Shown here: positions 53,057 through 61,701 of the stretch, piece after piece
How positions within the stretch are numbered: the stretch's first letter is position 1
Layout of the letters: every line of letters starts with the position of its first letter
NCBI RefSeq assembly: GCF_001612785.1
Contig: NZ_BDBC01000010.1
Span: 124,001 to 188,000 of the forward strand
DNA from: Nocardia beijingensis NBRC 16342
GTDB lineage: Bacteria > Actinomycetota > Actinomycetes > Mycobacteriales > Mycobacteriaceae
DNA: 64,000 nucleotides
Direction: 5' to 3'
Translations under genes and position numbers: made by a program
The notes under the pieces: generated by a model
Databases searched by the model: none
What the model saw: only the letters and a program-made list of their open reading frames with translations
What the model was told of the DNA's origin: nothing

Positions 53057-53602
53057 CTAGGCCGCCAGTTTCTTGACGATGCGCTCGATGGTGAGCCAGG
53101 TGCGGGTGGTGATGTCCTTGCCGTACGTCTTCTCCAGCCAGGACATGAAGTCGGGCGTCTTGCCCGGCTGACTGTTGTCGATGATCGCGAGGATGGCGCG
53201 CGCCGCCGCGTCGTAGCCGACGACCTTGGTGAGCGGATCCGGCTGCTCGGGCAGGGTTGCCGGAGGCTCGGCGGTGTCCTTGAGGAACGTGGCGATCAAG
53301 TACGTGCCGCGGCCGTGGGTCAGGCCGTGGAACGGGTCGGTGTCCAGCAGCGCGCGCAGTTCGTCGTGGCTGCGGATGATGGTGCCGCCGCCGATGCCCA
53401 AGTCACGGATCAGCGCCCGCTGGATACGCTCCTCGAGCGCGGGCACGTCGGTCTCCGGGCTGCGGAACACGATGTTCCCGCTGGTCAGCACCGAACCGAC
53501 ACCCTCGAAACCGAGCGATTCGAACACCCCGCGCAACTTCGCGTTGCTCATGTTCGGATTGCTCGGCATGATCCCGCGCAACAGGGCGGCGTAGGCAGTC
53601 AT
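53057..53602 (-). CDS. DUF1697 family protein
   Basis: Protein of 181 aa of the DUF1697 group: YAALLRGIMPSNPNMSNAKLRGVFESLGFEGVGSVLTSGNIVFRS is diagnostic. The family is widespread and uncharacterised; the fold suggests nucleic acid or nucleotide binding, but no function is known. It lies convergent to the MGLP glucosyltransferase and upstream of the acyltransferase on the minus strand. I do not recall it in this position in mycobacteria, so it appears inserted. ATG at 53602 gives the family start. Confidence 0.88.
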   Translation of the reverse strand: MTAYAALLRGIMPSNPNMSNAKLRGVFESLGFEGVGSVLTSGNIVFRSPETDVPALEERIQRALIRDLGIGGGTIIRSHDELRALLDTDPFHGLTHGRGTYLIATFLKDTAEPPATLPEQPDPLTKVVGYDAAARAILAIIDNSQPGKTPDFMSWLEKTYGKDITTRTWLTIERIVKKLAA

Positions 53603-53650
53603 GGCGCCGAACCTACTCGCCCGCACCGACGAATTCCCGACTCCGCCGCG

Positions 53651-54400
53651 CTAGGCGTTCTGCGTGGCCCCGTTCTTCTTGCGCGCGATGTCCTCCAGCG
53701 CGGCAAGGTATTCGGCGCGCTGCTCGGCGCCCGCCTCCCAGGCCGCCTTGCGGTTCTTGACCACCTTGGCCGGTGCGCCGACGGCGATGCTGTAATCCGG
53801 GATCTCGCCCTTGACCACGGCGTGCGCGCCGAGCACGCAGCCACGGCCGACGCGGGTGTCGCGCAGCACGGTCACCTTGGCCGCGATCCAGGTGTCGGGG
53901 CCGATGCGCACCGGGCTCTTCACGATGCCCTGGTCCTTGATCGGGACGTTGATGTCGTCCATCTTGTGGTCGAAGTCGCAGATGTAGCACCAGTCGGCGA
54001 CCAGGGTCGATTCCCCGATCTCGATATCGAGGTAGGTGTTGACCACGTTGTCCTTGCCGAACACCACCTTGTCGCCGATGCGCAGGGAACCCTCGTGGCA
54101 GCGGATGGCGTTGCCGTCGCCGATGTGCACCCAGCGGCCGATCTCCATACGGCTCAGCTCGGGAGTGGCGTGGATCTCCACGCGGCGGCCGAGGAAGACC
54201 ATGCCGCGCAGCACGATGTGCGGGTTGGCCAGTCGGAACTTGAACAGCCGGTAGTAGCGCACCAGATACCAGGGCGTGTACGCCCGGTTCGCGAGCACCC
54301 AGCGCAGCGACGCCAGCGTCAGAAAACGCGCCTGCTGCGGATCCCGGCGGCGCGATCCCCGCCAGCGCGAGCGCAACGGTGCGCCCCACATGCTCGTCAC
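53651..54400 (-). CDS. Left-handed beta-helix acyltransferase, MGLP-linked
   Basis: Acetyl/acyltransferase of 249 aa. Hexapeptide repeats (VFLGRRVEIHATPELSRMEIGRWVHIGDGNAIRCHEG and MDDINVPIKDQGIV, then VRDTRVGRGCVLGAHAVV) form the left-handed beta-helix; IAVGAPAKVVKNRKA is the typical C-terminal loop. By recollection it matches Rv3034c, proposed to acylate MGLP. The GTG at 54400 has AGGAG seven bases upstream; an internal ATG nine bases later is possible. Divergent from the PQQ lipoprotein. Confidence 0.88.
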   Translation of the reverse strand: MTSMWGAPLRSRWRGSRRRDPQQARFLTLASLRWVLANRAYTPWYLVRYYRLFKFRLANPHIVLRGMVFLGRRVEIHATPELSRMEIGRWVHIGDGNAIRCHEGSLRIGDKVVFGKDNVVNTYLDIEIGESTLVADWCYICDFDHKMDDINVPIKDQGIVKSPVRIGPDTWIAAKVTVLRDTRVGRGCVLGAHAVVKGEIPDYSIAVGAPAKVVKNRKAAWEAGAEQRAEYLAALEDIARKKNGATQNA

Positions 54401-54603
54401 GAACGGTTCTCCTGTCGTGGTCCTACCGGCCGTCGCCCGCCTCGGCGGCGACGGGTAGAGCCTATCGCCCGTGGCGAGCATCGCGACGAGCACCCGCTAC
54501 GACAAGGCCGGGACTCGTTCACCCGCGCAAAGGCCTCCCGTACAGTGACTCCTGCGCCGGACAGGGCGCGGATGCGAGCCAAACGACGACAGGAGTACGG
54601 CAG

Positions 54604-55929
54604 GTGCGAAGCGGCGGCGTACTGGCTACTTCCCTGTGGCGACCGTCCCGGAAACGCGCCGTGGTCGTGCTTGCCGCGGTCGGCGCGCTGACGCTGGCCG
54701 GTTGCGGCACCGACTACGACGACATCACCGTCGGCACCGGCAAGGGCTGGACCGCCGCCTATCACGACGGCCGCAACAGCGGCACCACTCCGGTCACCGG
54801 ATCGCGCAAGATCGGGCTGAGCTGGCAGCGGCCGGTCGGCGGGCCGATCGCCCAGCCGGTCACGCTGGGGCCGGACAGTCAGCTGTTCGTCACCACGCGC
54901 CTGCCGAACTGCTCGATCTTCTCCTTCCAGATGGCCACCGGTCGCAAGCGGTTCTGCAACGCTCTCGGCCCGAGCGCGATCTCCGCGCCGTCGGCGGTCG
55001 ACGGGATGACCAACGTCTACGTCGGCGACGACAGCAGGGTGATCTCCTTCAACTACCTCGGGCAGCCGCGGTGGGCGACGCCGGTGGCCGGAACGCCGGT
55101 CTCGGTGCAGTTCACCGGCGACGGCAAACTGCTGACGATCAGCCAGTCCGGTCAGGTCGACGTGCTGTCCAGGCAGACCGGCGATCGGACGGTTCCGACC
55201 GTGCAATTGCTCGGCGAACCCGATTTCCTCGCGCACGCCGGCCTCGGCTGGCCGGACGCGGGCCAGGGGTTGGACGACTGCGCCACCGGAGGGCCGCACT
55301 GCCCCGTCGCGAACATCTCCCCCATCGACGCGGACGGCCGTTTCTACGTGACGTTGTGGCAGCCCGGACGGCCCGCCGCGGCCCTGGTCGCGCTGCGCTA
55401 CACCGGCGCCAAGGTCGCGCGGGAGTGGAGCGCCGAACTGCTGCTGGGCGGCAGCGCGACCAGCCCGGCCCTGTCCGCCGACGGCGGCACCGTCTACGTC
55501 GGCGACAACAACAACCGCCTGATCGCCCTCGACACCACCGACGGGCGGACCAAGTGGGTCCACCGGCTGGATTGGACGCCGCGCGGCGGCATCTCGGTGT
55601 CCGACGACGGCCTGATCATCCCGTCGGGCGAGGAAGGCTACCTGCTCGCGCTGCGGGACAACGGCGACACCGCCGAAACGGCTTGGGAGCGCAAGGATCT
55701 GGCGCTGCGCGGCCCGGCCGCGCAGACGGCGGGCGACACCGGCTACGCCACCGCGGCGATCGGTGACGGACTGAACCTCGTCACCTTCGACACGCGGACC
55801 GGAGCCACCATCGATTCCGACGTCCTGCCGGGCGCGAAGGGCACCACCACCGGCACGTCGGTCGGCGCGAAAGGCGAGGTCGTGGTCGCCACCCGGATCG
55901 GCGAGATCTTCGCGTTCGAGCCGGAGTAG
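54604..55929 (+). CDS. PQQ-like beta-propeller lipoprotein
   Basis: Lipoprotein of 441 aa. Signal peptide with basic start (RPSRKRA), hydrophobic core (VVVLAAVGALTLAG) and lipobox LAGC (Cys34). The mature part is a beta-propeller of PQQ-like repeats (for example GTVYVGDNNNRLIALDTTDGRTKWVHRL), resembling BamB-type scaffold proteins; no quinone-binding dehydrogenase site is seen. Equivalent to Rv3035 by recollection, next to the MGLP genes. GTG start after AGGAG. Confidence 0.9.
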   Translation: MRSGGVLATSLWRPSRKRAVVVLAAVGALTLAGCGTDYDDITVGTGKGWTAAYHDGRNSGTTPVTGSRKIGLSWQRPVGGPIAQPVTLGPDSQLFVTTRLPNCSIFSFQMATGRKRFCNALGPSAISAPSAVDGMTNVYVGDDSRVISFNYLGQPRWATPVAGTPVSVQFTGDGKLLTISQSGQVDVLSRQTGDRTVPTVQLLGEPDFLAHAGLGWPDAGQGLDDCATGGPHCPVANISPIDADGRFYVTLWQPGRPAAALVALRYTGAKVAREWSAELLLGGSATSPALSADGGTVYVGDNNNRLIALDTTDGRTKWVHRLDWTPRGGISVSDDGLIIPSGEEGYLLALRDNGDTAETAWERKDLALRGPAAQTAGDTGYATAAIGDGLNLVTFDTRTGATIDSDVLPGAKGTTTGTSVGAKGEVVVATRIGEIFAFEPE

Positions 55930-55947
55930 CCGAACCGCAGGCAGCGT

Positions 55948-56817
55948 TCAGTCGGGATAGACCTGCGGGTCCAGGCTGTAGGCGGGCAACGGTCGCCGCG
56001 GCGTGGAGCTATCTTCCTTCGCCCATTCGGCCACGTCTCGGCATCGTGCGAATCGGACATCCGCGCACTCCTGCGCGTACCGCAGCAACCCGCGCAAGGC
56101 CATGATCCGACCGGGTCGCCCGGTCAGGAACGGATGCACGCACAGGTTGAAAAGGCTTCGGTAGTGGCGTGCTCCGCGCAGCTCGCAGCGCCACATCTCC
56201 TCCACCTTGATCGGTGATTCGATGACCGAGCCGATTCGGGGCTCGGGCAAGAACGCGTACTGTTCCCAGTCGTCGAGCGACCAGTGCACCGGCAGTTCCA
56301 CGACCGGCGCATGAGGGGTGGCGACCAGGTATGGGCGGTCGTCACCCATCAGCGACGAGTCGTACCGGAGCCCGAACTCGGCGACGAGACCGAGGGTTTC
56401 GCGGCTGGCACTCCACATCGCGGCACGGTGCCCCGCGATCTCGATGCCCTGCTGCGCGAATACGTCCAACGCCCGGAGGAAATCGGCCCGCTCCGCGCCC
56501 GGCGGCATCGCGGTCGGCGGCCGATGGCTGTAGGAGTGATGGGCGACCTCGTGTCCACGGTCGACAATCGAGCGTGCCAGCCGTGGACGTTGCTCGGCGA
56601 CCCAGCCGGGCACGAAGAACGTCGCGGGAACATCGAATTCGTCGAGCAGGTCGAGGATGCGCGGGACGCCGACATCCGGCCCGTAGGACTGATGCGACAT
56701 CACCATCGGATGGTCGGCGAACCGGCCGCTTTCCGCCAGAATCGGTGCTTCGGCGTCGACGTCGAAGGTCAACGTGGCGACGGCCGCGGCTCCGCGAGTC
56801 CAGGATGGGGTAGTCAC
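55948..56817 (-). CDS. Polysaccharide deacetylase-fold hydrolase, PuuE-like
   Basis: NodB-fold hydrolase of 289 aa. The metal site shows TFDVDAE (catalytic Asp pair), and the HxxxH motif appears as HHSYSHRPP; GHRAAMWSASR and DDRPYLV follow. Among NodB proteins this resembles the cytoplasmic PuuE allantoinase branch rather than secreted chitin deacetylases, and no signal peptide is present. GTG overlaps the reductase stop. Neighbouring amidase, NCS1 permease and PucR support a ring-opening role on an N-heterocycle; the substrate is inferred only. Confidence 0.85.
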   Translation of the reverse strand: MTTPSWTRGAAAVATLTFDVDAEAPILAESGRFADHPMVMSHQSYGPDVGVPRILDLLDEFDVPATFFVPGWVAEQRPRLARSIVDRGHEVAHHSYSHRPPTAMPPGAERADFLRALDVFAQQGIEIAGHRAAMWSASRETLGLVAEFGLRYDSSLMGDDRPYLVATPHAPVVELPVHWSLDDWEQYAFLPEPRIGSVIESPIKVEEMWRCELRGARHYRSLFNLCVHPFLTGRPGRIMALRGLLRYAQECADVRFARCRDVAEWAKEDSSTPRRPLPAYSLDPQVYPD

Positions 56818-57935
56818 TTGCCGGACTTCCGCCGCCACGCCTGGGCGTTGTCGAGGGTGGCCATGGGATGCAGCATCTCATGGTCGAACACATCCAGGCT
56901 CGCTCCGCGCTCGACGCGCCGCGGTAGATCGGGATTGGCCAAGGCACCGCGTCCGAGGGAAAGGACGTCGGCATGCCCGCCGGTCAGCACGTCAGCGGCT
57001 TGGGCCAAGTCGTGCATTCCGCCGTTGGCGATCACCGGTCGACCCGAGACCTCGCGGGCGAGCGCCGTGATCGTGGCTCCACTGTCGAACCGGGCCGTCT
57101 CGATGAAGTCCCGTCCTTCGCTGGCGATATGCAGGTAGGCGGCATCGACCAGTTCGGCGAAGATCGCCCTGGCATCCGCCTCACCCCCCGGCCAGCGGTG
57201 CGTGAAGTCGTTGACCTTGGTCTGCGACAAGCGGACACCGACCGGGAATCCGTCGACAGCATCCCGGATCTTCGTGAGAATCTCAGCGGTCAATCGGATC
57301 CGGTTCGTCGCCGAACCGCCGTATTCGTCCTCGCGCAGGTTGGTGTAGTCGGTGATGAATTGATCGAGCAGGTACCCGTTCGCGGCGTGGAGCTCGACGC
57401 CGTCGAAGCCCGCTGCCCGCGCGTTCTTCGCCGCCGCGACGAAGCCGGCGACGACCTCGTCGATGTCGCCGCCTGCCATCGCCCGCGGCACCCCCCAAGG
57501 GCCACCGGCGCCGCCGTAGTCGCTCAGCATCACCCCGCGAGGACGAACCGCCGACGGCGCGATCGTCCCGAATCCATAGAAGTTGCCCTGCGACAGGGCG
57601 CCGGCGTGCATCAGCTGGGCGATGATGGGCGCACCCTCGTCGTGTACCGCACTCACCACGGCCTGCCAGGCGTCGATGTGCTCGTCGGACACCAATCCCG
57701 GCTGATTGAAGTACCCCTGGCTGTGCTTGGCGTCGGTGTAGATCCCTTCGGTGATGACAAGCCCGAAACCGCCCGCGGCGAAACCGCGGTAGTAGTCGGC
57801 CATCTGTGGAGTGGGGGTGCCGTCCGGTCGGGCGGACACGCGTGTCATGGGCGCCACGGCGAACCGGTTGCGCAGGTTCAGTGTGTCCAGCGCGAGCGGT
57901 GCCAGCGCCGGGTGGTCGAGGTCAATGGTCGGCAT
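56814..57935 (-). CDS. Old yellow enzyme family NADH:flavin oxidoreductase
   Basis: FMN-dependent alkene reductase of 373 aa. RNRFAVAPMTRVSA near the N-terminus, IAQLMHAG and GVELHAANGYLLDQFI (FMN and substrate pocket), EYGGSATNRIRL and the C-terminal VSLGRG-like LSLGRGALANPDL are family hallmarks. OYEs reduce activated C=C bonds. Overlaps the DUF1989 gene start by 14 bases and the deacetylase gene by three, so one polycistronic operon. In this setting it may saturate a heterocycle before ring opening. Confidence 0.92.
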   Translation of the reverse strand: MPTIDLDHPALAPLALDTLNLRNRFAVAPMTRVSARPDGTPTPQMADYYRGFAAGGFGLVITEGIYTDAKHSQGYFNQPGLVSDEHIDAWQAVVSAVHDEGAPIIAQLMHAGALSQGNFYGFGTIAPSAVRPRGVMLSDYGGAGGPWGVPRAMAGGDIDEVVAGFVAAAKNARAAGFDGVELHAANGYLLDQFITDYTNLREDEYGGSATNRIRLTAEILTKIRDAVDGFPVGVRLSQTKVNDFTHRWPGGEADARAIFAELVDAAYLHIASEGRDFIETARFDSGATITALAREVSGRPVIANGGMHDLAQAADVLTGGHADVLSLGRGALANPDLPRRVERGASLDVFDHEMLHPMATLDNAQAWRRKSGK

Positions 57936-58560
57936 CTGCGGTTCTCCTGATACTCGTGGGCTGGACTTTCATCGCCAAGGATGTCGGTCCGGTTCCGTTG
58001 ATGACGTTGTGGTCCTGCGGGCACGCGGAGACGACGACGATGCAATCCATCTCGGCGCGAAAGGTGATGGCGTCTCCGGGCTCGGTCGCGGCCTCCAGCC
58101 ACGACAAGGTGCCATCGGCGGCGACCGGAATACGCATGAAGACGTTGATCGGCTGAGGGATGACCGGCAGGGCGCCGTGGCCGAGTTCGGCCATCGCGCG
58201 GCGCAGGTTCTCAGCACAGCTGGCATGATCCGGGTCACCGTATGCCGCATACCTTTCCGGATCACAGGCGGCGATGAGCATGTCGTGCACACCGGGGGAG
58301 GTGTCGTTCCGATACCCGAGAATGGGCCGACGACGGTTCGTGACGAAGTACTCCCCCAGCGCCGGAAACAGCCTGCCGTTGTGTGTGCGCGTATGACCTG
58401 CACTGTGGTACTCGGAGATGTCGTATGCGTTGTAGGCGAAAACATCCCCCACTTGCCCACCGCAGAGATCGATCACCGTCAGCTCGTCCCCCCTGCGTAA
58501 CGTCACGGAGCGGGCTTGTCTCGCCGGGATGGTGATCGGCTCGTAACTCAACGCTGTCAT
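57922..58560 (-). CDS. DUF1989 family protein (urea-carboxylase-associated)
   Basis: Protein of 212 aa with the DUF1989 fold: GGQVGDVFAYNAYDISEYHSAGHTR, SPGVHDMLIAACDPERY and INVFMRIPVAADGTL. The Cys/His pattern (VHDMLIAACD, HASCAEN) suits a metal or amidino-hydrolase site. Paired DUF1989 proteins next to urea/guanidine carboxylase are carboxyguanidine deiminases (CgdAB), but a single gene is present here and no carboxylase is seen. First gene of the operon, divergent from the amidase. Confidence 0.88.
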   Translation of the reverse strand: MTALSYEPITIPARQARSVTLRRGDELTVIDLCGGQVGDVFAYNAYDISEYHSAGHTRTHNGRLFPALGEYFVTNRRRPILGYRNDTSPGVHDMLIAACDPERYAAYGDPDHASCAENLRRAMAELGHGALPVIPQPINVFMRIPVAADGTLSWLEAATEPGDAITFRAEMDCIVVVSACPQDHNVINGTGPTSLAMKVQPTSIRRTADADH

Positions 58561-58676
58561 GCGACCAGTCAACTACGACGGGTTCGCACTCAGGAATGTA
58601 TTTGGATCCATCATTCGGCGGTCGTACCTGGATGTTCACACATAATGGCAGCATCCCGGTCGCGCTACCGTGCGTC

Positions 58677-60044
58677 ATGCCCGATCACTACTCGACCATG
58701 AATCGTCACCGACCGATGAGTACCGCTACGGCACTCGGCGCAGCCCTCGACCGACGGGAAACGACGGCCACTCGCCTGACAGCGACCTCATTGGACCTCG
58801 GCCATCGCTACGCCTCGGACGCCGCGATGATCTCGCTGACCGAGGACCTGGCCCTTCGGCAGGCCGCTGCAAGCGAACGTCGCCGCGAGCTCGGACACCC
58901 TCGCGGCCCCCTCGACGGCGTGCCCATCGCGTGGAAAGACGTGTTCGATGTCCGGGGCACCGTCACGACCTCCGGATCGGCCGCGCACGCCGACGACCTG
59001 CCCGCCGTGAACGACAGTTACCTCGTCCGAAAAGCCCACCGCCGCGGATTGATCACGCTCGGCAAGACCAATCTCAGCGAATTCGCGTTCTCCGGCCTCG
59101 GAATCAACACTTATTTCGGCACACCGACGAACCCCTTCGACGCGAGCCTTGTCCCGGGCGGATCGTCATCGGGCTCCGCGGTCGCGGTTGCCCGCGGAAT
59201 CGTCCCCTTTTCCATCGGCACGGACACATCCGGCTCCGTGCGAGTGCCTGCCGCGTATTGTGGCATCGTCGGATTTCGGGTCAGCGCCGGCCGCTACGGG
59301 CCTCACGACTTCGCGCCCTTGTCCCGCACGCTCGACAGCATCGGCACCTTCGCGAAGACGGTGACGGATGTGATCGCGCTGGACCGGGCTCTCGGCCCGG
59401 GGATTTTCCGGTACCAGGCCGGCATTCCCACCTTCGTCATCCCCGCGGGCGAGTGGTCCGAGGATACGACACCGGAAGTCGGTGCGGACTTCGCCGCTGT
59501 CGTGGATGCGCTTCGTGCCGGCGGAGCGAAGGTCGTCATCCGCGAGCTGCGCTCGATCGTCGCGGCGCAAACCCTGACCGACCGGTACGGCACGATCGTC
59601 GGCGCCGAGGCATACCAACTCCATCACCACCGACTCGACTCGAGCATGCCTCTGGAGGACGCCACACGGCGGCGCCTTCTGGACAACGCGCGCACTTGCG
59701 CCGGTATCGGTGCCGTCTACGCCGAGATGCCTGCTCTTCGAGCCGCGTTCGCCGAGGAACTCGCGGGCGCGACACTTCTGTGCCCCACAGTGCGGCACCT
59801 GCCGCCCTCCATCGGCGAACTGCGCGCCGACGCAGGTCGCTACGATGCGGCAAACGCATCGACCCTGCGGACCACGATGGTTCTCAGCCTCCTCGGCACC
59901 TGTGGGATCACTCTGCCCGCTCCGGCGGGCGCAGGCAGGCCGCCCGCAGGCGCACTGCTCTCCCGCCCCTGCCACGAGGACGACATTCTGCTCCAACACG
60001 CAGCCTGGAGCGAGCGCGCCCTGTACAAGGCCCACTCGCTGTGA
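58677..60044 (+). CDS. Amidase signature enzyme
   Basis: Amidase of 455 aa from the chosen start. Catalytic Lys in IAWKDVFD (K87), cis-Ser loop GGSSSGSA (S163) and nucleophile Ser in GTDTSGSVR (S187) are correctly spaced. It is not a second GatA: the C-terminal half differs, and gatA itself is at 17691. Likely hydrolyses a small amide or carbamoyl intermediate. ATG at 58677 assumed; ATGs at 58698 and 58716 are possible and no strong ribosome-binding site decides. Divergent from the DUF1989 operon. Confidence 0.87.
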   Translation: MPDHYSTMNRHRPMSTATALGAALDRRETTATRLTATSLDLGHRYASDAAMISLTEDLALRQAAASERRRELGHPRGPLDGVPIAWKDVFDVRGTVTTSGSAAHADDLPAVNDSYLVRKAHRRGLITLGKTNLSEFAFSGLGINTYFGTPTNPFDASLVPGGSSSGSAVAVARGIVPFSIGTDTSGSVRVPAAYCGIVGFRVSAGRYGPHDFAPLSRTLDSIGTFAKTVTDVIALDRALGPGIFRYQAGIPTFVIPAGEWSEDTTPEVGADFAAVVDALRAGGAKVVIRELRSIVAAQTLTDRYGTIVGAEAYQLHHHRLDSSMPLEDATRRRLLDNARTCAGIGAVYAEMPALRAAFAEELAGATLLCPTVRHLPPSIGELRADAGRYDAANASTLRTTMVLSLLGTCGITLPAPAGAGRPPAGALLSRPCHEDDILLQHAAWSERALYKAHSL

Positions 60045-60067
60045 CCGCTGAACGCTACGGGAATTTC

Positions 60068-60118
60068 GATGTCCGGCGCCGCGAGCTCGCATCAATGCCG
60101 CGCACGGCGCCGGACATC
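60068..60118. terminator. Long-stem bidirectional terminator
   Basis: Thirteen-base perfect arms GATGTCCGGCGCC (60068-60080) and GGCGCCGGACATC (60106-60118) with a 25-base loop between the convergent amidase and permease genes. Confidence 0.7.
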
Positions 60119-60149
60119 CCCTCATCGACCCGAGTCCGAAGAATGCAGG

Positions 60150-61595
60150 TCAGGTAATCGACCGGCGGCTCGATGGTCTTCTGCCGCCGACGGCGAGTGC
60201 CGCGTATATCCCTCCGGCGACCAGACTTCCGGACAGCCAGGAGAAATCGGTATTGCCGAGAGCTGTGGCCAACGGGCCCCGCATGGCCGCAACCAGGCCG
60301 TATTGCCAGGACCACGCTGCGATCAACCCCGCGCCCAGGCTGATGAGACCGATCCAGTTGAAGGCGCCGACACCTGAGCGGGCATCAGCGGAGTACAGCT
60401 TGCCAACTGGTATCGCGCCGCGATGGACCAGAAAATAGTCGACCAGAAGTATGGCCGCCCACGGACTGATCCACATCAGAATGGAAACCATCCAGTTGTC
60501 GAATGCATGGGCGAAGTCGGACGAATTGATGAACACGGCCAAGACGATGGCAGCGATCAGCCCCGCGAACAGCGTGAGCTTCCAGCGGGCGACGCGTATG
60601 CCGACGGTCAATACGGCCAGAGAGCACGAGTAAAGGTTGAGGATATTGGTCGCGATCGGCCCGTGCATGATCAAAAGCAGAACGGGAACGGCAAGCGCGC
60701 CGAACGTGCCGACGACAAGTGCGGATGGATCCGCGTTCCCACCGGCGCCGGCCAGACATGCCCCGAGCGCCGCCAGCCAGACCGTGGGCACGTACATCCC
60801 TGCTGCCGACGCCCAGAAAACGGCTTTGCCGCTCAGCTTCGGCCGCACGAAACGACTGTAGTCGGCGGAGTACGGAATCCAGGTCAGGCCCCAGCCGACT
60901 CCGATAGCCGTGACGAGCTGCGTTACCGCGGTGACCTTCTCGCCGGTGGTGAGCGTCGAGGAAACGGTCCAATCGATCCGGGAATTCGCGAACGCGACCA
61001 CCGTCATCACGATCATCACACAGACGGTGAGCGGAACGGTGTACTTCTCGAAGGCGCGGATCGCGTAGAACCCGTACAACGCCAGCGCCAGCTGAACGAC
61101 CATCAGTACGCTCGCGACGAGCACTTCGAGTCCGAACCCTCCCCTGATGCCCAGCTGATCCAACACCGCCAGGACCAGGTCGAGGACGACCCACGTGTTG
61201 ACACCGACCCAGGCCATGGTCAGAAGGCCCTGCACGGCCGCGGGAACAGCGGCGCCCTTGATGCCGAACGCCGAACGGCCGAGCACCATCTGGTTCACCG
61301 CTGTGCGATGTCCGATCACATTGAAGACACCGAAAACGGCACACCCGACCAAGTTGCCGACGACGATCACGACCAGGGTCTCGACGAGACTCAGCCCGAG
61401 CACGATGCCGAGGGCGCCGAGAACCCAATTGATCGGTGCGATGTTCGCCCCGCACCAAATCCAGAACAGCTCCCAGGCCGAGCAGTCCCGCTGGTTGTCA
61501 GGAATCGGCCCGACCCCGTGATCATCGAACCGGATACCCGAATCGGGTGCGGGCCGGATGGGATCGGAGGTGGCCGATAATTGTGGAGGCGCCAT
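60150..61595 (-). CDS. NCS1-family nucleobase/allantoin permease
   Basis: Cation symporter of 481 aa with about 12 membrane helices. The N-terminal NQRDCSAWELFWIWCGANIAPINWVLGAL is an NCS1 signature, followed by GVNTWVVLD and GVGWGLTWIPYSADYSRF. The family transports uracil, cytosine, hydantoins, allantoin, purines or thiamine. AAAGGGAG precedes the ATG. Divergent from the PucR regulator, so probably controlled by it, and likely the importer of the operon's substrate. Confidence 0.94.
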   Translation of the reverse strand: MAPPQLSATSDPIRPAPDSGIRFDDHGVGPIPDNQRDCSAWELFWIWCGANIAPINWVLGALGIVLGLSLVETLVVIVVGNLVGCAVFGVFNVIGHRTAVNQMVLGRSAFGIKGAAVPAAVQGLLTMAWVGVNTWVVLDLVLAVLDQLGIRGGFGLEVLVASVLMVVQLALALYGFYAIRAFEKYTVPLTVCVMIVMTVVAFANSRIDWTVSSTLTTGEKVTAVTQLVTAIGVGWGLTWIPYSADYSRFVRPKLSGKAVFWASAAGMYVPTVWLAALGACLAGAGGNADPSALVVGTFGALAVPVLLLIMHGPIATNILNLYSCSLAVLTVGIRVARWKLTLFAGLIAAIVLAVFINSSDFAHAFDNWMVSILMWISPWAAILLVDYFLVHRGAIPVGKLYSADARSGVGAFNWIGLISLGAGLIAAWSWQYGLVAAMRGPLATALGNTDFSWLSGSLVAGGIYAALAVGGRRPSSRRSIT

Positions 61596-61701
61596 GATCT
61601 CCCTTTCTCATTAGTGATGCAAGTCATAGAAGCACCCGCACCACGGTCGGCCTATGTGCGAAAATCCACCCTCCAAGCTGGCGCCATGTATATTCCCTCA
61701 G

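Noticed and set aside
58677..60044. Second copy of gatA
   Set aside because: The amidase signature is shared, but there is no GatC partner and the C-terminal half and context (permease, PucR, DUF1989) differ.
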